Below are positions 38,574 through 48,858 of a stretch of 64,000 nucleotides of DNA, piece after piece. A model generated the notes under the pieces. That model saw nothing but the letters and a program-made list of their open reading frames with translations, made no database searches and had not been told where the DNA came from. The stretch is from Trogon surrucura (lineage: Eukaryota; Chordata; Aves; Trogoniformes; Trogonidae), in NCBI GenBank assembly GCA_020746105.1, contig CM036623.1:4768001-4832000 (forward strand). The letters are read 5' to 3'. The first letter of the stretch is position 1; every line of letters begins with the position of its first letter. The translations under genes and the position numbers were made by a program.

Positions 38574-40360
38574 TGCAATTAAAGTTGAATGCTAACTGTA
38601 TTGCATTTCCCCAAACTGAATCAATTCAGAAGCCTGCAAGAAAATGTCTAGATGTATTAGTCCAACAAGTTTCAGGACTTTTACAAATATCTTGCCAATG
38701 TAATTGGAGTTTCTCTTGCAGTTTTCAATGTAAAAATTGAACGAAATTGCATTACTTCTTATCGTAGCTCACATTCTATATTTAATTGGAGCTTCAGTTT
38801 ACATTTTTTTTTTAAATGGAAATTTTTAAAATGAGGAAGAAATTCTCCAAAAGGTTGTAAAACTCACAAGTTTCCTTGGAAATGAACTATATTTGACAGT
38901 TTTATTTATTTACTTCCTACGCCACTTGAAATTTCTACCTTTCTTTTAAAGCATGGTAGGTATTAATTTGGATACGGCTGCTTTCAAATGATCTTCAACT
39001 CCTTCTAAAAATCGATTTACTCTTGAAAAATCCATTTACCCTGAAAAAAAAAATTAAAAGTAACCTTTATATTTGGTAGATATAAACCTGAAGATTAGTC
39101 CTGTGACAACTTCTGAGTAAGAGCAAACCTCATATGCAGTAGGCTGCTGTTTGGGCATAGCTGATGAGAACTGGCGGTATCTGCCATCGTTTCCATGCAC
39201 TCTTCTGCAGGGCTGCATGCACACAATCTGCTGCTGCTTTACAAACAGTCTGTAAATCCTCTGGGGTAAGGACTGTCTTTTTCCTCCATGTTTACACAGT
39301 GTTTAGTACAGAATGATCTAATGCTCTACAGCGGTACAGTACTATAGATATTAATGAATCCGCGTAATAGGCAAATGCATTCAGTAATGGATCACTGCAT
39401 GATTATAATCACATTTTAAGAACAGTTTCTCATACACAAGATTCCTACCAAGCTTCTTAATTCATTTTAGAATAGCTGGTTTTGGTTATCTGGATGGTAG
39501 TGTTAAGACTGGAGAGCCTGGCTCACAAAACTATTGCACACAGGGTCACAAGTCTAACCTTCTCCATCGTTTCATAAATAAGATTTTTAAAAAATGCCAT
39601 TGGGCAGAATGGATGTTATTGTTGTCTTCTATGTTAGACTGCTCAAAATCTTTCTTTTATATGTAGTGCTCTCACATGTCACCTTGGCATTCAAATAGCT
39701 TGCAATATATAAATTGACAAGTATATAACACCAGAAATGAATTAAACTGATATGTAGAAAAGACACACCATGTATGCAATATGGCAATTCTCACTGTCCT
39801 TTTTTCAGCACCTTCTTAGACGGTATGAGAAGTTTCATGCACAGCCCATGGCTTTCTTGCTGAAGGAAAACCATCAATAGTTGCAATAGCATCTGCTTAC
39901 AGCAAGCCAGGCAGCTGTCTCACAGTTTTCCTCTTGCAACGTTACTTGTCTCTGAAAATATACTTAAATAATGGTCTCTCAAGAGTTCTCACTTTTGGAG
40001 AAAGAGCTCAGCTAGAGTAGTGAAATGGTAGACGCACTTTTTATGTTCAAATTTCTCTTACCTCCATCCAGTCTACTCTTAGCAGGCAAATCTTATGCTG
40101 ATGTGATAGACCTATAGTGAGAGAAAATGACCAATAGTTAATAATTACGTTTCTATAGAGTTGTTACCGATTTGAAAGCACAGTCTTTCTAAAATCAGGA
40201 AAGTTTAAAAGGACCCAAAGTTTGATTGTTTCACTTGTGCCTAAATGAGATAGGAATGAACGTATGGTGGTTGAAGTAATTTTCAAGGAAGTTAATGAAA
40301 ATTTGGGAAGGTCAAAGGATGATTTATCATCTATATTTATTTAAAATATGAGCTTACTTT
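38574..40360. other. No recognised gene
   Basis: AT-rich DNA with short random ORFs. I see no gene or transposon. Confidence 0.55.
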
Positions 40361-40503
40361 TGTAGAAGTTTAAGGCTAGGCAAGGCTGGGCTGGCCACTA
40401 AACTTTGACAGATGCTCTCCGTTATCCCCCCACCACTCTCCCAGGAGGGGATAACAGAGGAACCAGAGAGAGAGACTGCAAGGTTGAAAAAAACTTGAAC
40501 CAG

Positions 40504-40509
40504 TTTAAT
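40504..40509 (-). terminator. LTR poly(A) signal (minus)
   Basis: TTTAAT on the plus strand is ATTAAA on the minus strand, placed between R and U5. In the copy at 1-603 the same place reads GTTAAA. Confidence 0.6.
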
Positions 40510-40790
40510 GAAGAAAAAAAGAACAATACTAACAATAACAATGAAGCCATCAAACTATATACAGCTACATACACAAGTATGCAAATACACTCAAAGTTAC
40601 AAGAGAATATGTTAATATGAAACCCACACCTTCCAGTTGACAAGGTCTCAAGCAGGAAAAAATCCCAGATGATAATGCCCACGTTTCCTTACAAACATCC
40701 CAACCCCACATCTCTGCAGGAACAAGCCCCATAAATTCATCTCCTTTCCCACAGCAGCACTAGAGGCCCCAGGGCTCTTCTCAGGGGCCT

Positions 40791-40796
40791 TTTATA
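40791..40796 (-). promoter_or_regulatory. LTR TATA box (minus)
   Basis: TTTATA on the plus strand is TATAAA on the minus strand, at the U3/R border of the LTR at 40361-40953. It aligns with the TATA box at position 1 of the window in the sister copy. Confidence 0.7.
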
Positions 40797-40953
40797 CTGA
40801 GCACGTGGGAAGGAACCTGTGATGGGTCCATTTGGGTCACCTGGCCCATCCTCTCCTCCCCACAGGCACAGCTGCCCCTTCTCTCCCACTGTGATTGTTG
40901 TGGGTGCCAGGAGCCCCAGAGAACTTTTACCCTGGGGCTCCAAAACCAGGACA

Positions 40954-43632
40954 AAGTGAGTTCATTCTGAGGTTACCAGGGTAGTACTGAGAGCTGAAAT
41001 GACCCTTTTATCAGGTTTTAACTTTTTTTTTCCCACTCAGATGTGAGATATACACATGTAAATGTGTAACTTTTCCTTCCTAACTAGGCCTGTGCATTCT
41101 GTAAGTTATTTATTAAATATAAATAAACAAACTGATAAGCTGGGCAACTCTGAAAAAGAAAAAATAAAGGACAAAGTAATCAATAAATATTTCAGTTTGA
41201 ATTTGGAAAGGTGCTTTGTGTCATATTGGTGTCTCACTAAGCTAAGTATTTTCTAATCCGTGTTAGGAGAGAGAACCCTATCTCTTTTAGGACATCGCCA
41301 TAGTTTTCTGGCAAAATAGAAGGAAATGGAAACTTGTTTTTGCAGGGAAAACTGTGTGCAACACACTAGTTTTAAATCAAATATATCATAAAACACTGAA
41401 AAAGTTTATCTAAGGATGTGATGTCTCCAAGACATTAGCCTAAGAGCAGGGTTATATTTCTGTTTAAAAGTTGTAATTCAACTCAATCAGTAATCATGGT
41501 CTGGATGAGGGAATTGTGTAATTGTTTTTCGAAGGAGATGAGGCTAGATTTTCACGGTGGTTAATTCAGACCCTGGCTGATAGTAGGTCATATTACCCTT
41601 AAAAAGCACCGAGAAACTTAGAGAGGAATTTATATAACCCTGCATGAAATAAAATTAAAACAAACAAAAAAAAAGGTTGAGTTGTTTTACTCAGATTATA
41701 TTGAATCCAGAAACAGTACGTTGTAAATCAAGTGTTCTTCTAGCAGATATAATTTACTCACTATAGCTTTTCATTTATTCATATGTTTACTTACGTGTCA
41801 TTGGATGTAGGTATTTTGTGCCACTGAAAGTTATGCCCAACAAAATGCCATGTATGTTCTAAAATAGCCCAACAAAGGAGAGAAAAGAAACCAGAATTAT
41901 AATGTGCCTTTCTAAGGGTTTAATAAATCCAGGGAAGTGAATTTCTTGTGCTTCTCAGAGACGAGTTAAGTTTTCATTTAACTGCTATTTCATTACTCTG
42001 TCATTTTCTTTTCTCAGTAGGGCTGAGCAACCAACTGGAAGAAAATTAATAACTTATTTTGAAATTGAACAAGTCTTCAAATACATTTATGTTTTTACTC
42101 TGTCAGTTCTATAAACTGTGTAAAAAAAAGATATATTTTTAAAGGTTTCTTGCGGACAGTTTGGCAAAATTAAGAGAAACATCATTCAACCACCAAAATA
42201 TTTATACGTCTACCCCAAACCCACATCAATGGCAAATTAACTTTTCACTTCAGGAAACTTTTGATTCAGTCCCTAATATTTACCAAACTCTTACTGTGAC
42301 TCTGAAGTCCTCCTTCTTGTTGTTTAAAAATGTTTTAAAGTTTTGAATCAACTGCAGTGTTTTCCATCAGAAACAGAGTTCCTATCTTTGGCACGGGGTA
42401 TTTTTTCTCAGTCTTTTTAACAAAAAAAAAGTTCTTGAATTAAAACTTGCCTCCTTGACAATTCTTGTTTTATCTGTTAAGGATAATTGTATTTCCTTTA
42501 TGTAACAACACAAGAGATGTAGAGCAATTCCAGAAACCCTTAGGACAAGAAATCTCTGTTTTCCTTAACATGTCTCCAAATCATTGTGTCGGACAAAATA
42601 TTTATATCTGTTTCCTCTGTAGACTTGATACCATCAAAGACACCAGTCTATTTTGAATGTGGTGTCTAACTTCTATTTTGAAGTCCCGAAATTCCAAGAT
42701 TATACCAGTATTTAGCAGATGGTTATTGCCTCTCTTTTCACTCACTTATGTGAACTGGAAGACAAACGTATAAACAGGTTTTTCTGCTATTTAATGAATT
42801 AAAAAATTTAAAGTCATTGATACGTAGTATAGGAAAAAATATAGTAACAAGTTCATAAACAATTAAGCTTAGGCAGGATTGTTGCAACAGGTACAGAGAT
42901 GCTGAAGGTAAAATAAATCTCTGGTAACAGCAGTGAATACTTCACTGAGGTGGATTCTGAGTGATGAACATGATGCTCTGCAGATTTTATGTCAAGGCTG
43001 AATAACTTCTTAAAAGATTTCAAAAGAAATGTTAGATTTGACACAGAAATTACTGTGTGTCATATGAGAGACACAGTTTTAGGTAAGAAATTAAAGCAAA
43101 AGATCAAAATGTGCCTTCTGATTAAACTGTTTGAGGATAAGCAATTTTCACTTTGCCATACATCAGCAATGATGCTGAACGCTATTGACCAGGAAGGCTG
43201 TACGAGGTGGTCCAGAGTTTAGATGTTCCCTGATCACGCACTCAGCTGCATCAGGATCTTGAGCAGATAGTGCAGATGCCTCTTTACTGAAAGGCGTAAG
43301 GAAAAGGGAAGTGACGGCAGTCACCGTATAACATTAGAATTCAGATTTGCTCCACACACAAAAAATCAGGCCTGAAAGTCATCTCTATTCCAGCTCAAAT
43401 AGACTTAAGTCCTTATGTCTGGTCAATGTATTCACATTCTGAGTTGTCTCCATGGAAGGAAAACAAGATCTCCTTAAGATCAGAGCATGCTGTCTTTTCT
43501 ACCAGTCTATATCAGATTTGTCTTACAATAATAGCCAACGTTGTAGGAGAAGATGCAGTGTGTAGAAAAAACATACTACTTACATGGGTTCATACTTGTA
43601 GTTTATCACCCATTTTGATCCAACTATTATAT
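40954..43632. other. No recognised gene
   Basis: AT-rich DNA with short ORFs of random appearance and an A-rich run near 41650-41675. No gene or transposon recognised. Confidence 0.55.
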
Positions 43633-43720
43633 CATAGAATCATAGAATCATAGAATGTTAGGGATTGGAAGGGACCTTGAAAGATCATCAAGTCCAATCC
43701 CCCTGCCAGAGCAGGAATGC

Positions 43721-44257
43721 CTAGACTATGCCACACAGGAACGTGTCCAGGCAGGTCTTGAATGTCTCCAGAGAAGGAGACTCCACAGCCTCTCTGGGCA
43801 GCCTGTTCCAGGGCTCCGTCACCCTCACTGAGAAGAAGTTTCTTCTCGAGTTTAAGCGGAACCTCTTATGTTCCAGTTTCAGCCCATTACCCCTTGTCCT
43901 ATCAGTGGTTGTCACCGAGAAGAGCCTGGCTCCATCCTCCTGACACTCACCCTTGATATATTTGTAAACATTAATGAGGTCACCCCTCAATCTCCTCTTC
44001 TCCAAACTAAAGAGCCCCAGCTCCTTCAGTCTTTTCTCATAAGGGAGATGCTCCACTCCCTTAATCATCCTAGTTGCCCTGTGCTGGACTCTCTCCAGCA
44101 GTTCCCTGTCTTTCTTGAACTGAGGGGCCCAGAACTGGACACAGTATTCCAGATGGGGTCTCACCAGGGCAGAGTAGAGGGGAAGGAGAACCTCTCTCGA
44201 CCTACTAACCACCCCCCTTCTAATACACCCCAGGATGCCATTGGCCTTCCTGGCCAC
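43721..44257 (-). pseudogene. CR1 ORF2 C-terminal domain fragment
   Basis: A 178-residue open stretch downstream of the RT fragment, in another frame. It covers the conserved CR1 C-terminus: [14 protein letters not shown] at residues 2-15, [15 protein letters not shown] near 31-45, [20 protein letters not shown] near 71-90, and [14 protein letters not shown] near 149-162. The real terminal stop of ORF2 appears to be at 43721. Only the 1-nt shift near 44262 separates it from the preceding segment (CALVARKA is expected, CALWPGRP is read). Confidence 0.9.
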
Positions 44258-44318
44258 AGGGCACAGTGCTGGCTCATGGTCATCCTGCTGTCCACCAAGA
44301 CTCCCAGGTCCCTTTCCC

Positions 44319-44792
44319 CTACACTAATAAGTCATTCCCCAACTTATACTGGAACCCGAGGTTGTTCCTACCCAGATGTAAGACCCTACATTTACCCTTG
44401 TTGTATTTCATTAAATTTTTCCCCGCCCAACACTCCAGCCTGTCCAGGTCTCGCTGGATGGCAGCACAGCCTGCTGGTGTGTCAGCCACTCCTCCCAGCT
44501 TGGTGTCATCAGCAAACTTGCTGATAGTACTCTCTAGTCCCTCATCCAAGTCATCGATGAATATATTGAATAATACTGGTCCCAGTACCGACCCTTGAGG
44601 CACTCCACTGGATACAGGTCTCCAACCAGACTCCGCCCCATTGACCACAGCTCTTTGGCTTCTTCCCCTTAGCCAGTTCGCAGTCCACCTCACTACCCGA
44701 GAGTCTAGACCACACTTCCTCAGTTTAGCAGCAAGGATGTTGTGGGAGACTGTGTCAAATGCTTTACTGAAGTCAAGGTAGACCACATCCAC
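44319..44792 (-). pseudogene. CR1 reverse transcriptase fragment
   Basis: A 157-residue open stretch. Motif A is at residues about 6-15 ([10 protein letters not shown]), motif B at about 61-72 ([12 protein letters not shown]) and motif C at about 93-96 (FADD, both catalytic Asp kept). The rest of the palm and thumb follows ([15 protein letters not shown] near 127-141). The frame is also open upstream of the first Met, with [19 protein letters not shown] just before it, up to the truncated 5' end. It ends at a frameshift-induced stop near 44319. It is a fragment of a polymerase and not a functional gene. Confidence 0.92.
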
Positions 44793-44855
44793 CGCTCTGC
44801 CATCATCTATCCACCTTGTTATATCCTCATAAAAGGCTATGAGGTCACAGAGCTA

Positions 44856-47800
44856 GCTCTGCCATTGAAAAGTACCTGCTGCAGAACTGCGTGTGGATAG
44901 CAAATAAAACCAGCCCAGCTGTGCTGGACACATTTTTATCATTCCTGCCAGTGAAAATGAATAGCTGACAGCTCTGTATAAACTGCTCAACCACCCCACA
45001 TGTGAGGAAGAGCTGAGGAGGATATTCCACCACTTCATCACCTCAGCTTCCTGGGAAATATTTACTTCCTTCTTTCTGCCTCAAATTTCAATGTTTTCCC
45101 TCCCTTCTTGACTTTTTGAAGCTCAGATTACCTGTGCATCACTTCTTGCCCTCAGTAACTTGTACAGTGCATACGGGCAGCAGTTTTCTCAGCTCAATGT
45201 TCACAAGCCTGGAAATGTTCAACTGTGGATTGTGTTTGTTTACACAGAATTTTTCAGGCAGAAAGGTCTGCTGTCCTAGGCTCTTCTTCAATATCTACAT
45301 CTACATCCTCAACATCTACATTTATGCCTTTTCACTGCCAAAGAGACAAAAGCGTTGGACATTAAAAGGTAATTCTGAAAAAAATTGCTGTTTCAATACA
45401 CTGCAAATTTATGAACTTGTAATGAATAGAGCTGACCACCAAAAAGCCTTGTTTCCTTCTGCTGGCAGTGCCGTCTCTGGAAGACAGAGAAAGAAACAAA
45501 AAAAAAAAACAGTTCCAAAAAATTCTTTCATATTTCTCTGGGATCAGAAACAAAACTGCAGAATCCATTCCCCCAAACCACTGAGATTTGGAATCCAAAC
45601 CCAGCTGCGCAGTTTCATTACGGTTTCCATTAGAAAAGACATTCCTAAGAGTCACCAACATTTGATCATATCAAAATACAAATCTCAGTTTAGTGTTATC
45701 TTGTTTGTCTGCACTGTTTGCATGACCTGGTCTGTCTCCTTTCCAGCACTGTCTGTCACGTCAGCATTTTGTATGTCAAGAAGACAACACAGATACCACA
45801 AAATACCAGTTGATTCTAAGGTGAGCAGCACAACACTTAGAAAAAAAACCCAAACAAGCCACATATTATTTGCAGCTAGTTAACACATGAGCAAGTGTAT
45901 AGGTAAGAATTATACAAGTGTCTAGATAAGGTTCTTATCTTAGGTAACTTCATTCATTGGGGTGAACAAGATGTTTGAACCACTCGGACGGGTCACACCA
46001 GGGCTGTGCCATGTGGTCCCAATGAAGTCGTCGCGGCTGCAGGGCTTCCTCAGTTGATCTAAGTAAATGAAGGATGCATCCATGCTGACAGCAAGCACTG
46101 GAGAATTCAAGAAGAGGCCAATGACTGGAAAAGGAACCCAAGAAGGGCTAATAAAAAGTGCAGAGATAGTTTAGGTTTTCTTGAAACCAGAAAGCCTTGG
46201 AAAATGTCATAGCTTATAAGAAAAGCTGCAGAAAGACATTGAATTTTGCAAGAATGCCCTAATGTCCTGATTCCAGATACTGTGGAACTGAAGGCTCTGA
46301 ATGTAGTCTTACTACTTCTTTTTCCTTCAAAAAAATTACTTTTCTCTTCTATTAGTTATATTTTGTGACATTTTACATTTTCCTGCCATGAACTTGGCTT
46401 TGTTGTCTCTCTATTATTATAATCTCATATTTATCATTGAAGATACGTGACATATTTCATCAATTTTTGTTGCATATTCTCATAGCATCTGGCAGAAGGC
46501 AAAGAGGTTTCTTGCAGCAGGCTTTGTTTTACCTTCATCATTTTGTCCTCTTGAGCATGTATTTGGCATTATTCTGTACTTTAACCTCTTCTAAATTTTT
46601 AACTTCATTCATCACTAGTATAATAATCCAGCCAAGAATCTAGACATTTCCCATAGGAGATTGTTTGGATTTTTATATTTTACAAGCAATGCCCTGGAAA
46701 AAGAATTTGTATTATCTCTGCTTAATGCTGAAATAAATAAATACAGGGTACATAAATGCATTGTTTTGAACAATGGATATACAACCCTACTCACATTTTT
46801 TTTATTGCCCCCAAAAGATACTTGAGCCTTCTATCTATTCCAAGCTTAACAAATATTTGGCCTTTCAAATATTCTGAGTGAAATCCTGACCTAGCGAAAC
46901 CAATGGCTTAATTCCCAGAATTAGAATTTCACACGCGTTTGCTTTATTTTATTTCACAGTAAGAGGTTTTCAGCAATCTAAATTATATCATAACATTGAC
47001 TTTGTGGCATCAGTATTAAACTCCTTGTTAGGATATATGCTTTATTTGCGTGCCACAGCAAAGAGAATTTAGTCCTGTTTTATACAGCCAGTGTAATTCA
47101 AGTACTGTGAGCTGACTTTTTTTTTTCCAGATTTGCAGTGATCAGAAGATATACACAAGTCAACAAACAAGAAGAAAAGATTAAGGGGAAAGAATTACCC
47201 GAACGCTAAAAATCCTCTCAGGGCAGGTGGAAGAGACTGGGTAGGTGCAGGGAGCAGGATTATTTAACACTAATAACTTTTTTTGCCTATTTATGAGTAG
47301 TTCTACAATAGAGAGACCTCACTGAAAAGATATCTCCAATGTATTTTAACTGAGTTTTAGGGTCAAATGACAAAAGGTGTATATGGTGCTTGTATTCTCT
47401 GATTTCCATGCTACCTGCTCAGAGGGAGTTGCACACGTGTGAAAGTGTTCCTTGTTCCTTCTGTCTGAATCCTTAACATAAAATAAAAGCCCTACAAAAA
47501 AAAACCTTGTGCTTTGAAATTTCAGTTCAGGCAACTGAAACAAAAGGCAGAAAATTGCAGCACTATGTGTAATAACTAAGCCTCTTGTTACATGCTGCTG
47601 TATTAAATATAAAACATTTTCATTTCCTTTGTATAGGAAATTCAATAGGACCTGCAAAAGGGGTCAACCAAGTGCTGTGACTCCCTCTATAAAACGTGAG
47701 TGGTGCTAATATTCCTTTTTCAACTCTCATGTGGCTGCAAAGAACCAAACAGATAAAATATAGCTTTCATAAAACTGGAGGTTTGGTGGAGAATTAGCAT

Positions 47801-48439
47801 GAGAGTTGTGCAGGCGACTTGCAAACGGAAGGCTGGCCAAGAGCTCAGATTTATGCTATGAAATTTAAATGGTTTTCTCCTGAGGTTTTCTTGAAAATAT
47901 CACTGCATGTGGTCATGTTGGTTTACTGGCATATTTTCCTGAGATTGTTTTCAAAGTGAAGAAGGGAGAAGGAAGGGAAAGAAGCCTGTTCCTTTAAGAA
48001 CTATCAGAGCATTAGGAAAGCATATAAAAATGCATATTATAAATAGCACAAATGGGAATTTTAAACATTCAGGCATATCCAAATTTGGACTAAGGAACAG
48101 TTGAGAAAATATGGGAAATGTTGTCAGACCAGGGCTGAAAATTTTATTTTCGATTGTGTGTTTATAGCGTTATATATTTTATTTCTATGGATTTCACCTG
48201 TCACACACCAACACTAGAAAATTCTGAGGACCAAAATTTCAATTCGAACGTAATTTTACAGAGATTTTTTCTTGTGAATCTATCTGAGATTCAGACTGAA
48301 TTCAGACCCCAGGTATTTTAGTAGTCAAACTTCATTATTTCTGGTAGACCCCATAAAATTTTAGCAACTCAGAAACAAGAGATCACAGACTGGAATTAAG
48401 GAGGCAGCTTATAAGCAGTATAAGCCTATAAGCAATTCA
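44856..48439. other. No recognised gene; one 255-codon ORF
   Basis: No supported gene. The plus-strand ORF 45116-45883 (255 codons) is the longest reading frame not explained by a transposon. It is low-complexity in places (repeated Tyr/Ile near residues 57-70 from a CATCTACAT-type repeat, and a Lys-rich run near 125-131). It has no recognised domain, no partner exon and no clear promoter, so I treat it as chance. A segment at 45950-46141 is less AT-rich and could be transposon-derived, but I do not recognise it. Confidence 0.5.
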
Positions 48440-48560
48440 AGCAGAATTTAATTACACAAAGGGTAGCTGAATTATGGAACACATTGCTGAAGGCAGCAAT
48501 AGATGCAAGAATTATAAATCAGTTCAAGAAAGAGCTCAGAGAAAGGAAATCAAAAAGTAA
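48440..48560 (+). mobile_element. Ancient CR1-like 3' coding remnant
   Basis: The plus strand reads GGGTAGCTGAATTATGGAAC, then ACATTGCTGAAGGCAGCAAT, and continues through AATCAGTTCAAGAAAGAGCTC. Conceptually this gives RVAELWNTLLKAAIDAR and then QFKKEL. It parallels the CR1 C-terminal pattern [23 protein letters not shown] at the end of ORF2. It is heavily diverged, with no UTR or tail. Confidence 0.55.
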
Positions 48561-48794
48561 AACAAATCAGCCCCTTTAAAAACATCCCAGGGTTAAATGG
48601 GGCAGGCCACAGTGGACTCAACAGTCAAGCCCTTTTACTTTAAATTTTCCTGTGTTTCCTAAGGAAGAAACTAAATAGTCCCTCCATTGAATTCCATAAT
48701 GGCTGTAGCTCAGTACCAGAGACACAGGAGTGTGTCTTTTGTGCTTTACCTGTGCTTACACCATTTTGTTGCATTTCCTTTTATTTCAAACTTC

Positions 48795-48858
48795 ATTTAC
48801 ACTTGCACTGTTTTACATGACTGTGGCAGCATAAAGCAGTCATGAAGTAAGTGTAAAT
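48795..48858. repeat. Imperfect hairpin (inverted repeat)
   Basis: ATTTACACTT (48795-48804) pairs with AAGTGTAAAT (48849-48858). CATGACTG (about 48816-48823) pairs with CAGTCATG (48837-48844). The loop is about 13 nt, with a bulge on the left arm. It could be a piece of an old short interspersed or MITE-like repeat. Confidence 0.6.

Larger units (their letters stand above)
40361..40953 (-). mobile_element. Near-complete solo LTR, endogenous retrovirus
   Basis: Read on the minus strand, the element starts TGTCCTGGTTTTGGAGCC at 40953 and ends CTTCTACA at 40361, giving TG...CA ends. A TATA box lies at 40791-40796 and an ATTAAA poly(A) signal at 40504-40509 (both minus). U5 carries the AACCTTGCAGTCTCTCTCTC stretch seen at 1-603. 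The U5 end contains a short internal duplication (CCTTGCCTAGCCTT). I could not find a clear 5-bp target duplication (ACTTT on the left, AAGTG on the right), so one end may have been altered. No internal retroviral genes are adjacent, which fits a solo LTR. Confidence 0.9.
43633..44855 (-). mobile_element. CR1 LINE, 5'-truncated, relatively young
   Basis: The 3' end is at the left. Three perfect copies of CATAGAAT (43633-43656) are the bird CR1 tail (ATTCTATG)n in reverse complement. Next comes the 3' UTR (GGAAGGGACCTTGAAAGATCATC) and then about 1.1 kb of ORF2 read on the minus strand. The coding part holds reverse transcriptase motifs A, B and C, followed by the conserved CR1 C-terminal domain. 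Only two apparent 1-nt frameshifts interrupt it, near 44320 and near 44262. The frame stays open upstream of the RT ORF to the 5' truncation at about 44855. Few changes suggest a younger insertion than the copies at 16.4 and 61.8 kb. It lacks the 5' UTR, ORF1, the endonuclease and the RT N-terminus, so it cannot move by itself. Confidence 0.95.

Noticed and set aside
40356..40958. Target-site duplication for the LTR at 40361-40953
   Set aside because: The flanking 5-mers (ACTTT and AAGTG) do not match, so no duplication is claimed.
43868..44524. 218-codon plus-strand ORF
   Set aside because: It is the antisense of the CR1 reverse transcriptase and C-terminal region at 43633-44855.
45950..46141. 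Less AT-rich segment with a 63-codon minus-strand ORF
   Set aside because: Possibly a transposon scrap, but it matches no family I can name from sequence alone.
46864..46925. Possible ancient amniote repeat (TGAAATCCTGACC-like motif)
   Set aside because: The match is short and I could not name the family or extend the similarity.
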